From positions 71,912,825-71,976,824 of the forward strand of contig JBCNJP010000008.1 in NCBI GenBank assembly GCA_039602395.1: a stretch of 64,000 nucleotides of DNA. The letters are read 5' to 3'. Below the pieces are notes generated by a model. The model did no database searches, was not told the origin of the DNA, and saw only the letters and a list, made by a program, of their open reading frames with translations. The stretch's first letter is position 1, and every line of letters begins with the position of its first letter. This DNA comes from Deinandra increscens subsp. villosa (taxonomy: Eukaryota; Streptophyta; Magnoliopsida; Asterales; Asteraceae). Both the position numbers and the translations under genes were made by a program. Positions 36,501-48,090 of the stretch are shown here, in pieces.

Positions 36501-39500
36501 AAAAAAAATTGCTTAAAGAAATATAGATCGAAGTTGCCCAAAGTGTCAATGAAATAAATAACTATTGTAATCATTATAACACTAATTATTTATGAAAAAA
36601 TATTGAATTATTTATGGGTCAACCAAAATATTACCCTTTTTGACTCCTTACTCAAGTCACCTAAAAGTGCAACTTCGATGCATATTAAAAGAAGTAGATC
36701 GTTATTGAAATATACAATTTTTGTAATCATAATATCATATTACAATAATTATTTATAAGAGGTGTTTCAGGTGAACCTGACCTAACCCATTTCAACCACC
36801 ATCTAAGATTACCCCTCTAGACACGTTACCAAAAGTGAAACCATCATTAGCATAGAGTTTCCAGATTCCCAATTAAAAGAAAAGCTTGTAGCAGTAAGAA
36901 AGAATTGGGTGCACGTACTGTTGATAGCTTCAGTTCAAAGGTGAAACCAAAAATATCATAGACGTAACTGATGAATTCTAAAACACTCTTGACCTCATCT
37001 TTAATCTGTTGAACATACAAAAAAAAAAGTTAAAGAAGTGTAAAAAAAGAAAACTTTTAGATGTGAATAAATTCCATCTCACCTGGGATTCTCTACAGAA
37101 AATATGAGCATCATCCTACGAAAAAACAGCATGGTTAGAGTGAAGGAATAACAATTCATGTTAGTTGTAACATAGAGAGTCTAGATAGTTAAATTAGTAA
37201 AAAAATATTAAAAATAATAACTGGCAAAATCAGGTGATAAGACCTAGGGCTGGCAAAATAGGTTTAAACGTGTTAAACAAATCAGACAAGACATGACACG
37301 ATTAACACGGATACTAACCACGAACGTGACACGATTTAACACGACATGTTTAACACAATTAATATTACATGTTTAGTAACACGATAGAACGTGACCCATT
37401 TAACACAGTGAGCCCACCCAGTTCAAAGGTCACCAAATGTCACAAGCCATAAAAAAGTACCATTTAACACGACATGTTTAACCTATTTAACTCAAACCAA
37501 AAGATGTTTAACTCTGTGTCATGTCGTATCAACAAGTCCGTGTCGGAAATTGCCAACTTGGCATTTCCAACTTATGCATTAAAAGATTCAGATGGTGTTA
37601 AATTTAATGTAAACCATATCCAACCAAGCACCCATACACGAACGACCCGTTTGAGAAAGATGCCAACCAGATTCCTTCCATGAAGACCCATTCAAATGAG
37701 ACGGTTTACGTGTATTTATGTGGCAATTACATTTACTCCATGATTTCTAGACTTTCCCATGTTTCATTTGTAATCCTAATTTTTAGCTATCGTTTTTTCT
37801 TTTACTACTATTTGTATGTTGCTTTGAATTATAAAATTAAGCAGAAAATTCAATCGAAGAACCTAGTTTCCTTTCATCTTTTATTCTTGGAGTCTAACCC
37901 GCTTAAGGGTATATCTTGGGAGACTAGCCATCTCGAATTGACTTATATCAAATTCTTTAAGAGCATGAATCAAAGGAAAACATTTTCTTTTGATTCAAAT
38001 GTAGACATGGGATACAAATGCCGATACTAATGCAATTTAATCAGAGAATAAGCTGTTACAAAAAATCAAAAACTGAACTACCTGCTGAAATCTTCGAACA
38101 CGAGTCAAACCAGTCAATGCACCACTGGCTTCATTGCGATGCAGAACTCCAAAGTCAGCTATACGAAGTGGAAGCTCTGTAGAATGAAATGAGGAATACT
38201 TTATTGGTTATAGGTTACTCAGTTCTAATAATAGTTTTAAATTAGAACATCTTTAATATATAGAAAGAAAAAACAGACCCCTGTAAGAGCGAACTCTGTT
38301 ATCAAATATCAAGCAATGTCCTGGACAATTCATCGGCTTCAGCCCGAACTCTTGTTTTTCTATCTGCATAAAAAGCCATGCAACAACATGAAATTCCATT
38401 GAAAAACCTTTAGTAGAAAAAGTAAGGTATATAATTATCCAAAAATAAAAGGTAAATTATATGTTTTTGATTATTGGAACAAACTATAGGCATACAAGCA
38501 GATTATTGAAACAACACAAATGGATTTTATATAAGCAATATCTGTTCATTAATGAACAATGGAAACTTTGTTAAAATTAAGAGACTTACATCAAATACAA
38601 ACATGTTTTCCTTGTAATTGGCAGCATGACCTGATGTTTCCCACAGTTGCATATTGTACATGTTCGGTGTAGTAACCTACCAAAATTATGCTACAGTATG
38701 TTAGATTTTGATTACATACAACATGATGAAAAGTATACACAAATAGAAAATCACCTCTAAATAACCTCTTTTACGATATTCTGTCCGTATAAATGTCATC
38801 AATTTCTCAGTTATTCGAGTACCATGGGGAAGAAAGAAACAACTTCCAGGACTGAAATATACATGGCAAAGACATAATAGTAAATACGATTAACAGTCTA
38901 AAGTTTACAAAGAAAATGTTTAAGGTGGTAGAATGGTCTGGTCAGGTGAAATTGAAAACAGGGAAAAATGGGTAAATCGGTTAAGGAAAAATATTATGTC
39001 CAAAAAAGATTAGCTTTCCAACGGTATCGAGTGTCAAAGGTATTGCAAATTTACATGATTTCAATTTAAGTATAAATACTTACATAAAATGGTTCAGAAG
39101 TTTTGATCATTAAGAACACTTCAAGCAACTTTCGACCCATTTAGACCCATTTCCTTACCCATCTCTAGAAATTTGTGAATAGCAACATACCTAAGTGGGT
39201 GGAAAAAGAAAAGTTCCTGCTTCTTTCCCAGTTCTCTGTGGTCATATTTTTTGGCTTCTTCCAGCAAGGCAATGTATTCCTGGAAGAATAGTTTGAAGTG
39301 ATTGTAAAACTTTGGGGACATGATAAGACATTATTCAAAGAAACTTTTTCATACGAGCTACACACATTTCTAAACATTTAAAACAGCAATATTTCAGTAC
39401 CAATCTTGAGTTTTCTACTTCATATAACTCTCTAAAAGAAAATAAAATGAGTGGCTAGGCAACATTGAGAGAACACAAATCATAAAAATAGCAAAACAAT

Positions 39501-42054
39501 AACATCGACTGAAAATGAAGAAAAAAACCTTCATTGAGATACCACGAGAGCTCGGAAATATGGAAAATACTACAACAACCACCATCATTAAAACTCAAAC
39601 AGATAATTCATTAAGCTTAAGATTTTTTTGATGAGGTGCATATGCATGCAGAAAGGTTTAGTTGTGCAAAACAAAATTGATAATTAAAAGGTAACATCTC
39701 CTAGGTATAACTGATTTCACATTCAGCTCAGATTTCAATTGTTGGGAAAGTTGCTTTATCATCAAATTTCAGCAGAAACAAATCACCTAAAAAGTACTAC
39801 TTATACATTATATCTAACTCAACTTTCAAGTGAAAGCAAAAAAGATAACCTTTAGACGTTTTTGGTCAGGATAAGATATCCCATAAACTCTTTGTAAACT
39901 CTCACGGTCTTTGTTTCCCCTCCAGTAAGCTGCTGAAGCCTAAAATATTCATATAAACTGATGAATATGCAAGGGATTGTAGATCTTTATACAACAAAAC
40001 AACCCTCACCTTTAAGCAAGCAATTGCTTTAACAAAAGCGGTATTTGGTATATGGGGACCACGACACAAATCAACTAATGGACCACACCTGTAAACAGTG
40101 ATAGTCTTGTCTTCAGGTAAGTCACTAATGATCTCAACCTGATATCAAATATAATTAAGAAAAAATCCAATAAGATGTGATGCAATCATGCAAACATCAA
40201 TATAATGGACTTACAGATTACAGAATACTTTAGCTAGAAACTTTCACCTTAAACTTATTATCAGAGAACATCTCAAGAGCCTGCTTTCGTGAAACTTCAA
40301 TTCGCTCAAAAGGTTGCTTCTCCTGAAAAAAAAAAAGATAGAAGTATAAAGTTGTTATTTTAGCAATATGGTTTAAAATCAATAACAAATGAAACAACAA
40401 ATAGTAAGCTAAAAATATAGCTAACTCGTCAAGTTCTATAAGATTGTGATGTAACATACCGCAACAGCTTTCTTTGCTGCAGATACAATTTTATCAAAGT
40501 GATCATCATTTAAGCCCAGCTCACCATAGAAACCATCATAGTAGAAACCCTGTTACAGCAGAAATTCCACAAGATAAACTGTTACTACAGAAACTTCGCA
40601 CTGGTTTGCATGTCATGTTGGTAAAAATTACCAAAAACAATAAACTTTGAAGAGTGCAATGGTTTTAGTACAGATTTGTGAGTCTAGGGTCCAGGCAACC
40701 AACAATTTACTGAAATGAAAGCATGTTGCTATTTATTACAATTCGCCCCAAAGTACCCTCAATAGCGGAAAAAAAAAATTTGATATCAACATATATCAAA
40801 CAATCAATCTTCCCTACACATATCAAACCCGATTACAACAGATAACACAAAAAAGATAAGGATCCTTGAAACGAAGCCAAACAAAATATCCAGGAGACTG
40901 TTATAATTGGCAATTTGGCATCAATTTTATTGACAGATTTACTTGATCAATTGGATATAAAGTAGGAAGATACCTCTCCTCTTGTAGTACATGGCCCAAT
41001 ACACAACTTGCATCCATATGTCTGTTCTAGAGCCTGCAATGAGCTCAAAACAAAACAAACAAGTACCTTATTTCACAACCTACTCCATACCCACAACTCA
41101 ATCCCCTCAATCAGATTCATTTTCACATCATTACCTGCCCAAGAATATGAGCACTCGAATGCCAAAATGTGTCACGTCCCTCATCACTATCAAAAGTGAA
41201 GATTTTAAGCTGGCAGTCACTCTCCAAAGGCCTTGAAATATCCCACAGCACTCCATCCACCTGAGATATCAACGCATTTGACGCTAAGCTCTTCGATAAC
41301 TCCTTAGCTATATCGAACGGAGTTGTTTCCCATTTCTTCCCCTCCTTCACAGTCCCATCAGGTAATGTAACCCTAGAAGAAAAAAAACATTAAAACCGTT
41401 GAATAAGTAAATAATGAATAAGTAAATAACACTCAATCCAGTTATCTCAGCCGATGCACACCAACTGTTCGACCATATGCGTAAAAGAGTTTAACGGTCA
41501 AACAACACCGAATTCAAAACTTTATCAAAGGGAAGTAGACTGCCAAGATGCTTTATAGCTCGGGGAAGTGAGGGTTTATGCGATGCACAACAACTGTTCG
41601 ACGAAATGCGTAAAAGACTTTAACGGTCAAACAACACCGAATTCAAAACTTTATTAAAGAAAGTAGACTGCAAAGATGTTATAACTCGGGAAAGTGAAGG
41701 TTTATGCGATGCACACCAACTGTTCGATGATATGCGTAAAAGAGTTTAACGGCCAAATAACACCGGATTCGAAACTTACTTGATTAGGTCACCGGCAATT
41801 GACTGGCGATGGGCAATCTGTAGTGATTTGATGGACTCAAACAGTTCGATTCGCTTGGGGATGACTGATTGAAGATACGCGTCGTCTTTGACAATTGAGA
41901 GTGAAGACTTTGAATCGGAGTTTGAAACTTTTCCCATCTGTACTGGTGGGGACGACGACGGTGACGAGGAGAATAAGCGGCGGAGGACGGCGTTAAACGG
42001 CGGGAAACGGCGGCAACGAAATGAGAATCGCCAGGGGATTTGGGAACATAGCAT
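30547..42054 (-). CDS. THRRS: threonine-tRNA ligase, dual mitochondrial/cytosolic type
   Basis: Twenty exons, in gene order: 42054-41780, 41372-41135, 41033-40974, 40549-40460, 40322-40248, 40138-40010, 39939-39850, 39279-39191, 38851-38755, 38676-38590, 38363-38279, 38176-38082, 37115-37083, 37005-36919, 35820-35728, 33933-33841, 33761-33540, 32361-32290, 32052-31981 and 30642-30547. They encode 725 residues. Domains in order: Arg/Ser-rich mitochondrial presequence (1-39); TGS (about 93-155); N2/SAD editing region with HSSAH (163) and DLCRGPH (269); class II core with motif 2 (R452 onward) and motif 3 (GSVERMF, 605); C-terminal anticodon-binding domain. The zinc ligands of the family are present as C423, H474 and H600. 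A second Met at residue 40 (41937) precedes a cytosol-like N-terminus; Arabidopsis ThrRS uses two in-frame AUGs for dual targeting. It charges tRNA-Thr. Confidence 0.97.
31590..31945. repeat. GCGC-rich repeat remnant in ThrRS intron 19
   Basis: AAGGCGCACCTCAACCCTAG and GCGAGGCGCACG near 31600-31670, and CATCGCCTCAAGGAG and TGCCTAGGCGAAC near 31875-31935, point to a decayed dispersed element with AGGCGCAC/GCGCCT ends. Boundaries are uncertain. Confidence 0.3.
32935..32995 (+). repeat. Helitron-like 3' terminus (hairpin)
   Basis: CCCCGCGGCAACGTGCGGG is a short GC-rich hairpin in AT-rich DNA, followed within 20 bp by AAAATTAGT. Plant Helitron 3' ends carry such a hairpin before CTRR. A sister signal, CTGCAGCAACGCGCGGGG, lies at 51702. 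The exact CTRR end is not present, so this is tentative. It lies in ThrRS intron 17. Confidence 0.3.
34038..35222. mobile_element. Mutator-like TIR element in ThrRS intron 15
   Basis: A 1185-bp element is flanked by the exact 9-bp duplication TGGGTTATA (34029-34037 and 35223-35231). The left end reads GTAAATTACCCCTTTGGTCC and the right end, reversed, TAGAGTAAAGTACGCTTTTG. Arms with TTTCAGTCC-type words are diverged, so it is an older insertion than the one at 48091. A 9-bp duplication with long TIRs fits a non-autonomous MULE. No convincing ORF inside. Confidence 0.65.
37240..37550. repeat. TIR-element remnant in ThrRS intron 12
   Basis: It starts AGGGCTGGCAAAATAGG and ends GTGTCGGAAATTGCCAACTT, whose reverse complement AAGTTGGCAATTTCCGACAC mirrors the start in part. 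The inside is rich in AACACGACATGTTTAAC words. Related to 11870-12290. Confidence 0.45.
41447..41779 (+). repeat. 127-bp tandem repeat of a PPR-like fragment, antisense in ThrRS intron 1
   Basis: Three tandem units (periods 129 and 126 bp by their TAA codons at 41492, 41621 and 41747) fill most of intron 1. On the plus strand each reads DA(H/Q)QLFD(H/E/D)MRKR in the same frame and stops at the same point; unit 2 reads GLCDAQQLFDEMRKR. That is the helix text of a pentatricopeptide repeat. The last unit runs straight into the exon 1 splice donor of ThrRS. It is a gene fragment, not a gene. Confidence 0.65.
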
Positions 42055-42106
42055 TCGTTAGGGTCTCCTGAAGTTTCTGCTCGTCTCCCACGGTATTCTT
42101 TAATAC

Positions 42107-42118
42107 AACGACGTCGTT
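42107..42118. promoter_or_regulatory. AACGACGTCGTT palindrome upstream of ThrRS
   Basis: A perfect 12-bp palindrome with an ACGT core sits 53 bp upstream of the ThrRS start codon, in the expected leader or core promoter region. ACGT cores are bZIP targets; a function here is inference. Confidence 0.45.
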
Positions 42119-43540
42119 TTACAGCAAAACATGTGAAAAATAATTACAGCCGTAAAATCAACTTTGTTTTTTTCCTTTTACCCACAAATTAATTACTTTA
42201 AACTTGACACATTTTCGCCTTGAACTAATTCGCGGATTAAATTTGTGTATGTCACATCGCGCCGACGGGCACGGGCGATCGTATCAATATAGCTGATGAA
42301 TTTTAAATAAACAACTTATAAGCACTGTATAACGAGGTTCAAATTACTTAACAAGCTTTATGATCGATGTTTAGGGCCCTCAGGCTTCGATCTCAACATG
42401 CATCGGGTATGTGTCCATAAGTAAACCACTGCTCAACATTCAAAATGTCCAAACCAACCTGATAAGGTTTCAAAACTCACCGATACTAACACTAATGTTT
42501 CAAGGTTTCAAATTAAGCCAATGGCATTCAAATGAGAATCCTACTCTAAGCATGAGTTCCTGTGAACTAGCGGAAAACGCACAGATAACAAATCTAGTTT
42601 ACAACGTTTGTAAGATACAATACAGTTCCATAACACATGACATGTGTACGCACCGTACTTATTAATTCATGTTCACGTCCCGTGAGTTTGAAAGCCACGA
42701 CCAGTTCATCAATTTCAAATAGCCTTTACCGCCACATACTTGAATTCACAGTTTAAAAAAAAAACGAATTTCCAGCATTGTGTTTAGCCGAAAATTCGTT
42801 ATTTTAGCAAATTGGCCCATTGAGTCAAATAATAAGTGGAATTAAGACTTAGACATTGAATTAGTCATTGATTTTGATGGATTGAAGTTTCATATTGCTT
42901 CTTACATTGATCCTTACCCTCCATCATTATCCATTCATGTCAATATTCATAGCAAACACACCAATTTTGAGTTTTAGGGTTCACTATACTTACCAACTTT
43001 GATTTGTGTGATTAGATGGTTCAAGTTTGTTCTTATGTGTTGTGTCTATCATGTAACCAACCTTTGATTTGCACATGCAAACATATTTAAACCCATCAAG
43101 ATCCGTGTGTTTTACCAAGTAGGGGTGAGTACAAATCCAAAAAGCCGAACTGAAAACGAAAAACCATATAGCTGAAATGAAAAACAACCAAAACAAAAAA
43201 CCAACGGTTTGGTTATGATATTTTTATAAAAACCAAATATTATGGTCCAAGTTGTTTTTTAATGTAATAAAAAAATAAAATCGTTCTAAAACATATAAAG
43301 GTGGTAATAATGGTTAATTGTTTTACAATATGTTTTTTTACAAAAATGTGTATGGATATATCTTTATTTAGCTCGCTATACACATACAATATCCCACCAC
43401 CATTTGGTATTCGAATTCTATCCGGTTTCCCTTCACAACTATTCGTTCACAATCGCAAGTATTGCTTCCATCACCAATTTTCTCCTCGATCTTGTGGTGG
43501 CCGCCGCCGCCAATCAACCAACCAACAACGTAGGATTGTT

Positions 43541-43755
43541 CTCAGTGGCGGACCTACATATAATTGGGGGGGGGGTGGGTCAAGCGAACCCCATCCCCAT
43601 TGGTTTTGGACTAGTAGTAGAACGTTATTAAACGAAAATTTCAATGACCCCATAATAAATATATATATTTGACCCCATTATATTAAATTAACAAAATTCA
43701 ATAAAGTGTTGTAGTGGTAGCAGTAATGTAAAAGGCGCAGGTTCGATTCTTTCTT
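43541..43755. repeat. transposon end plus tRNA-like B box upstream of SNAPC1
   Basis: CAGTGGCGGACCTACATATA followed by a G-run resembles plant hAT-type termini. At 43705-43750 GTAGTGGTAGCAGTAATG and CAGGTTCGATTC look like the A and B boxes of a truncated SINE or tRNA-like head. Both are fragments. Confidence 0.35.
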
Positions 43756-43796
43756 TTGATCTCCGTTTTTTAAAGACTTTTTTTTTCTTACCTGGT

Positions 43797-43964
43797 AAAA
43801 CCCTAGCGTAGTAGCGCCTCTCGGCTGACCTCCCTGGCTCCCTCTCATTCGAAAGAAATTTCGAACAGGCCTCATCTCCTCTTCCTCTACCTCTCGCGAC
43901 TCTCTGTCTCTCCTGCTCAGCGAGTCAAATTTGGGTATAAATCTTGAGGTACAAACACAGATTG
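43797..43964 (+). other. probable 5' untranslated exon of SNAPC1
   Basis: A CT-rich, relatively GC-rich block begins at a telo-box (AAACCCTA, 43798) and ends at a consensus donor ATTG|GTATGT after 43964. The nearest good acceptor before the SNAPC1 ATG is TTATCAG|GT at 44969-44970. This predicts a 1-kb leader intron; the start of transcription is not fixed. Confidence 0.45.
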
Positions 43965-44040
43965 GTATGTATTTCCATCTCTCAGGTATCTCTCCTCCGT
44001 CTCCCTTCTACTCGTTGCTTACTGCTACTCGTCGTTCTCC

Positions 44041-44760
44041 ATTATGTATGTATGTATTTGTTGTTAATTATGCAAATTAATGTTTTAAATCTGCAAATTA
44101 TGTATGTATGATTTGTTGTTAAATCTGGAAATCGATGGGTTAAATCTGCAAATTATGTATGTATGTATGTATTTCTTGTTAGAACATTATTTGGTACTAT
44201 GCTTATGTATGTATGTATGTATTTGTTATTAGAACATTATTTGGTACATAAATCTGCAAATTATGTATGTATGTATTTGTTATTAGAACATATTCGAAGT
44301 AACATACTATGTTCATGTATGTATGTATTTGTTATAAGAACATTATTTGGTACATAAATATGCAAACTATGTATGTATGTATGTATGTATGTATGCATTT
44401 GTGAGTTTTCTTATATTTGATTCATAATGTGGTGATATATTATTAGTCATGGGCGATAAGAGGTTAAAACTTACAAATGAGCAAGAGAAATTGTGCATTA
44501 TGAAGTAGTTTTGTTTCGTATTTTGTGGCTTTTTATGAAGTAGTTGGTATTTGTTTTGTGAACTATGTGGTATGTTGGTACTTATTTTTGGAACTATGTG
44601 GTACCTTTTTTATGGACCATGTGGTATTTTGTTATGAACTATTTTTGGTATCTACGTTATGAACTATTTGGTATTTATGTTATGCATTATTTGGTAATTA
44701 TGTTATAAACCATTTGGTATGAACTATGTTATATTTTGTTTTAACATTTAAAATGGTGAA
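44041..44760. repeat. TATG microsatellites and minisatellite in the SNAPC1 leader intron
   Basis: (TATG)n blocks alternate with GTTATTAGAACATTATTTGG and AAATCTGCAAATTATG units four or more times (44041-44400). A degenerate GAACTATGTGGTAT unit then repeats from about 44500 to 44760. Confidence 0.85.
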
Positions 44761-45013
44761 ACAGACGTTTATTAATATTCAGATATTTTACAAAAAACAA
44801 ACAGACTTAATGATTCAGATTTCAGACACCACCTCTTAACATTCAGATGTGGTATTTAGATTCAGATATAAATCTCTGACAAAAAACTAACAGGGCCTTA
44901 ATTGATTTTCAGGTGATTTGTGAGTAGTGTTAAATTGTTAATACTAATAATGGACATCATGATTATCAGGTGGCATTTTATATGTGTGGATAGACCAATA
45001 GTTTTTAGACACA

Positions 45014-48000
45014 ATGGACCTCAATCCCTTTAGACTTGACATCGATGATCTTATTAACGAGTTTGCAGAGGTACTACTACTCACCGAGAACTTTCCTTTT
45101 AGTTAAGTCTTTTTATTCAGAAACTTTTAAGTTTTCGAAACTGTTTTTGGTTTTATTGGTATTATTTCAGGGTAACATGACTTTGTTGGCTGAAATGAAG
45201 AAGCTATGGCTTTTTAGAAAGTTCTCTTGTATCTTTGAAGCTAAGCCTAACACAAAGTTGGGATTTTTTATGCAATCTTTGTATGCCCATTGCTTAGGTA
45301 TACCCTCCGATTTTGAACTTAGTTTAATAATGAATGTGCCTAGATAACTTATAATACTATGTATTTTTTGCAGGTTACATGACATCTACTGCTTCTATAT
45401 CGCACAGGTTGGGTGGTCTTTATTGCCTTTACTGTCTACATGAAACACAACCGTTTAAGCCCCCCTTCAGAATTTATTTTTGCATACGTATGTTATAACC
45501 TTCTATTGAGTTTGTTGTTTATAAAGAGGTATGGCAGGTCGGTTTACAGGTTAAAACGGTTAAAATTGGTAGGGGTTTCATTTTTAAGTCTATTACTCGA
45601 TGAAGTGACTAGTGACTCAACAATTTCATTTGAAATCACATTTGTTACACTATATATAAGAAGTTAATAATTTTGGACACAAATGTTTTTCAACTCAACC
45701 CACCATTTTAGCCCATACGCAGAATTAGGGGTGTGAATTTTTGACACGATCCGAAAACACGACAATAACCCAACCCGAAATTCGATGTTTGGGTTTTGTA
45801 TAAACGGGTTCGGGTTAGCTTCGGGTCGAACCCGTGAACCCATTTAGCTAAATGGGTAGTGTTTGGGTTCGCACCCGTCGGGTTGGCGAGTTGACCCATT
45901 AAACCTATTTATTTAATATTCTTTTTATTTTTAAATGTCTTTTATGTCATAAAACAAGTTGGTATAATAATTTTTATCAAAGTTTAAAACTTAAAAGATA
46001 AATTAACACAAGATTTAAATATAATTATTTTCTTTACATTTGTAACTTTTTGTTTAAAGTTATAATGTTAAAGCATTAATATGTTCCCAAATTTTAAAAA
46101 ACAAAAAAAAATCGGGTCAAACGGGTCGTGTTCGGGTCAACCCGCAATTATTCGTGTCATGTTTGGGTTAATGTGTGTGACATGACCCGCCAACCCGTGA
46201 ACACGACCCGCTTAACACCCCTATGCAGAATTACCGTTTAAGCTTGACCTGCTTTGACCTGTTACTCAACCTGACCATTTCGCCACCTCTGCTACTAAGG
46301 ATTAAGGAAGTGGGATATGAAAAATGAACAAATAAAATAACTCTTTTCCTGTGATATTGCAGATGTTAAGCTCAATAAGTAGTGTTTTATTTCCCATTTG
46401 GCAGGGGAATTGAAGAGACTCAAGGAATTGGTTATTGATGCAAAGAAAGAAAATATAAGAGGTGTACCTCTTTTAGTTAGTAGCATGCTCGAAAGGAATT
46501 TGTTTCTTTATGGGGCTATTGACTTGAAAGAAGGATCTGTAGAAGAGAGAGTGAATGAACTAACCGATATACAGAATGCCCGTATTCAACATGCAAATAA
46601 AAAGTAAATCTTGAATCCCTTTTTTTCAATTTAATTGTTAATCCACATATGCAGCTTAATGTTGCTTCTTTGTGAACTGCAAAGACTAGAGGTTAATGGC
46701 TCAAAATCATCCAACTCTATTTAAAAGGACTTCTGTTATTATTTTAATCATGTCCAATAAATTGGTTATTTGAAAATTCCAAAAAGAATGCAAAGAAAGT
46801 TACTGGTTTGTTCTATGTGTTCTAATATGAGCAGTGATTAGTTATTAACCGTTTTCTTTTTATTTGGAATAGGTTATTTGCAGACACGGAGATTGAACGG
46901 TACATGCACATGGACATGGTGAGTTTATATTAATATTTGGGTGTGTTTAAATGTCCATTTTCTAAGTGATTGTTGTGATTTCAGGAATTAGAATTAGATA
47001 ACTTTTTGAGTATTTAATTAGGAGGTATTTGAAAATCAAATAAGATAATTAGACACTCCATTACAAACACACAAACCCGTTTGATGTTAACGTGAGGTGC
47101 TAATTCGGTTTGTGGTTGTGACTCAGGGAAAAGAGCTGGAAGTTGATTCGCTCAAGAAAGTGTCAAAAGATTATTCCATGGCCAAAGAGCTAGCCATCAA
47201 AGGTTTTTTCTTTTCTCATTCTGATATGATATAATCTGGTACATCTTAACTTTATTAGCAATTTATGTTCCAGAAAGATATGCATTAACAGAAAATTTCA
47301 GCAGATTTTGAAACTAGAAGGTCGCAAATTTGACCTGCAAAGTAAAAATAAACACAGTTCTTTTGACGGAAGTTTCTGTTTTCATGAATTCGTTTGGTTT
47401 CTTTTCATATTAAGTAAGCTGAAACGGATTTCATATTTTGAGGAATTTCCGTTACCATCTTTTGAAATTTCCAACACATGTTGACCCCGAAAGTCGAAAG
47501 TTTTCTTTCTTTTCTTTTGTGTTGTTTTCTCTGGTTTCATGTTCATTAATAAATCTTGATAAAGACCCATCACAAATGTCAAAATTTGCAACAAATATTG
47601 AGTATTGAAAATCACATATTTGACCTCAAATGTGAAGTCTTTCTTGGGAATGTTTGAGATTGCTTTTAGGGGGTCTTCTTTATCTGACTACTCATATCTG
47701 CTTTAAAGAACACAATAATCAGACAAATTATTCAAATGGCCAATCCCGAACATTGGTTTCGTTCTAATTTTTGTTGTTTACATTTTAAAGGCGCTGAAAA
47801 GGTGGTAGATACACAAGATGTAAACCACATTGCGAAAGATCGCCAATTAATTGGAGATGTAATCAGCAAAACAATCGAAGATTGGAATTTGCAGAAAGAA
47901 ATGTTTTATAAAAAAACGGGGATCAACGAATTGGAAATGCTGGAAAATCAAAGCTTGGAGCAACAAAACAGCGATGACAGTGATGACGGTTTCGGTGATG

Positions 48001-48029
48001 AACTACTGCAGCAGTTGCTATCATCCTAG
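45014..48029 (+). CDS. SNAPC1: snRNA-activating protein complex subunit SNAP43/SNAPC1
   Basis: Exons 45014-45070, 45171-45297, 45374-45487, 46405-46603, 46873-46918, 47127-47202 and 47791-48029 encode 285 residues. The N-terminal SNAP43 domain (about 1-200) shows MDLNPFRLDIDDLINEFAE, FSCIFEAKPNTKLGFFMQSL, HRLGGLYCLYCL and QPFKPPFRIYF. A coiled-coil-prone helix (ELKRLKELVIDAKKEN) follows, and the tail is acidic (DDSDDGFGDELL). The family is a core part of SNAPc, which binds the upstream sequence element of plant snRNA genes for Pol II and Pol III transcription in the nucleus. Exon order and blocks agree with the Arabidopsis SNAP43-like protein as I remember it. Intron 3 (917 bp) holds a MITE, and a Mutator-like element begins 62 bp after the stop. 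The start is the first Met of the conserved N-terminus; a three-codon ORF (ATG TGT GGA TAG) sits just upstream. Confidence 0.93.
45728..46224. mobile_element. TIR element (hAT-like) in SNAPC1 intron 3
   Basis: A roughly 495-bp element with ends GGGGTGTGAATTTTTGACAC and, reversed, AGGGGTGTTAAGCGGGTCG. GCAGAATTA lies directly before it (45719-45727) and again just after it (46225-46233), a good target duplication of 8-9 bp. The inside repeats GGGTCAAACGGGTCGTG-type words. It is non-coding. Confidence 0.65.
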
Positions 48030-48090
48030 TTGTGCAATTTGCTGAATGGTTGTACTTTTAGATGAAGGGCAGTTTAGTCTTTTTTTTATG

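Larger units (their letters stand above)
42055..43789. other. divergent upstream region of ThrRS and SNAPC1
   Basis: The ThrRS leader lies at the left edge. The rest is AT-rich with no gene. 43130-43260 looks like a decayed element beginning GTAGGGGTGAGTACAAAT. Confidence 0.5.

Noticed and set aside
37474..38030. Two plus-strand ORFs in ThrRS intron 12
   Set aside because: They overlap a TIR-element remnant and AT-rich intron; no family recognised.
30547..42054. Short minus-strand ORFs here as separate genes
   Set aside because: Each is one exon of the single ThrRS gene plus some intron sequence, and they join in phase.
43301..43672. Overlapping ORFs before SNAPC1
   Set aside because: They cover a transposon end and a G run; frames have no domain.
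44041..44400. Regularly spaced repeats as a CRISPR array
   Set aside because: Plant nuclear minisatellite with TATG runs and no unique spacers; no cas genes.
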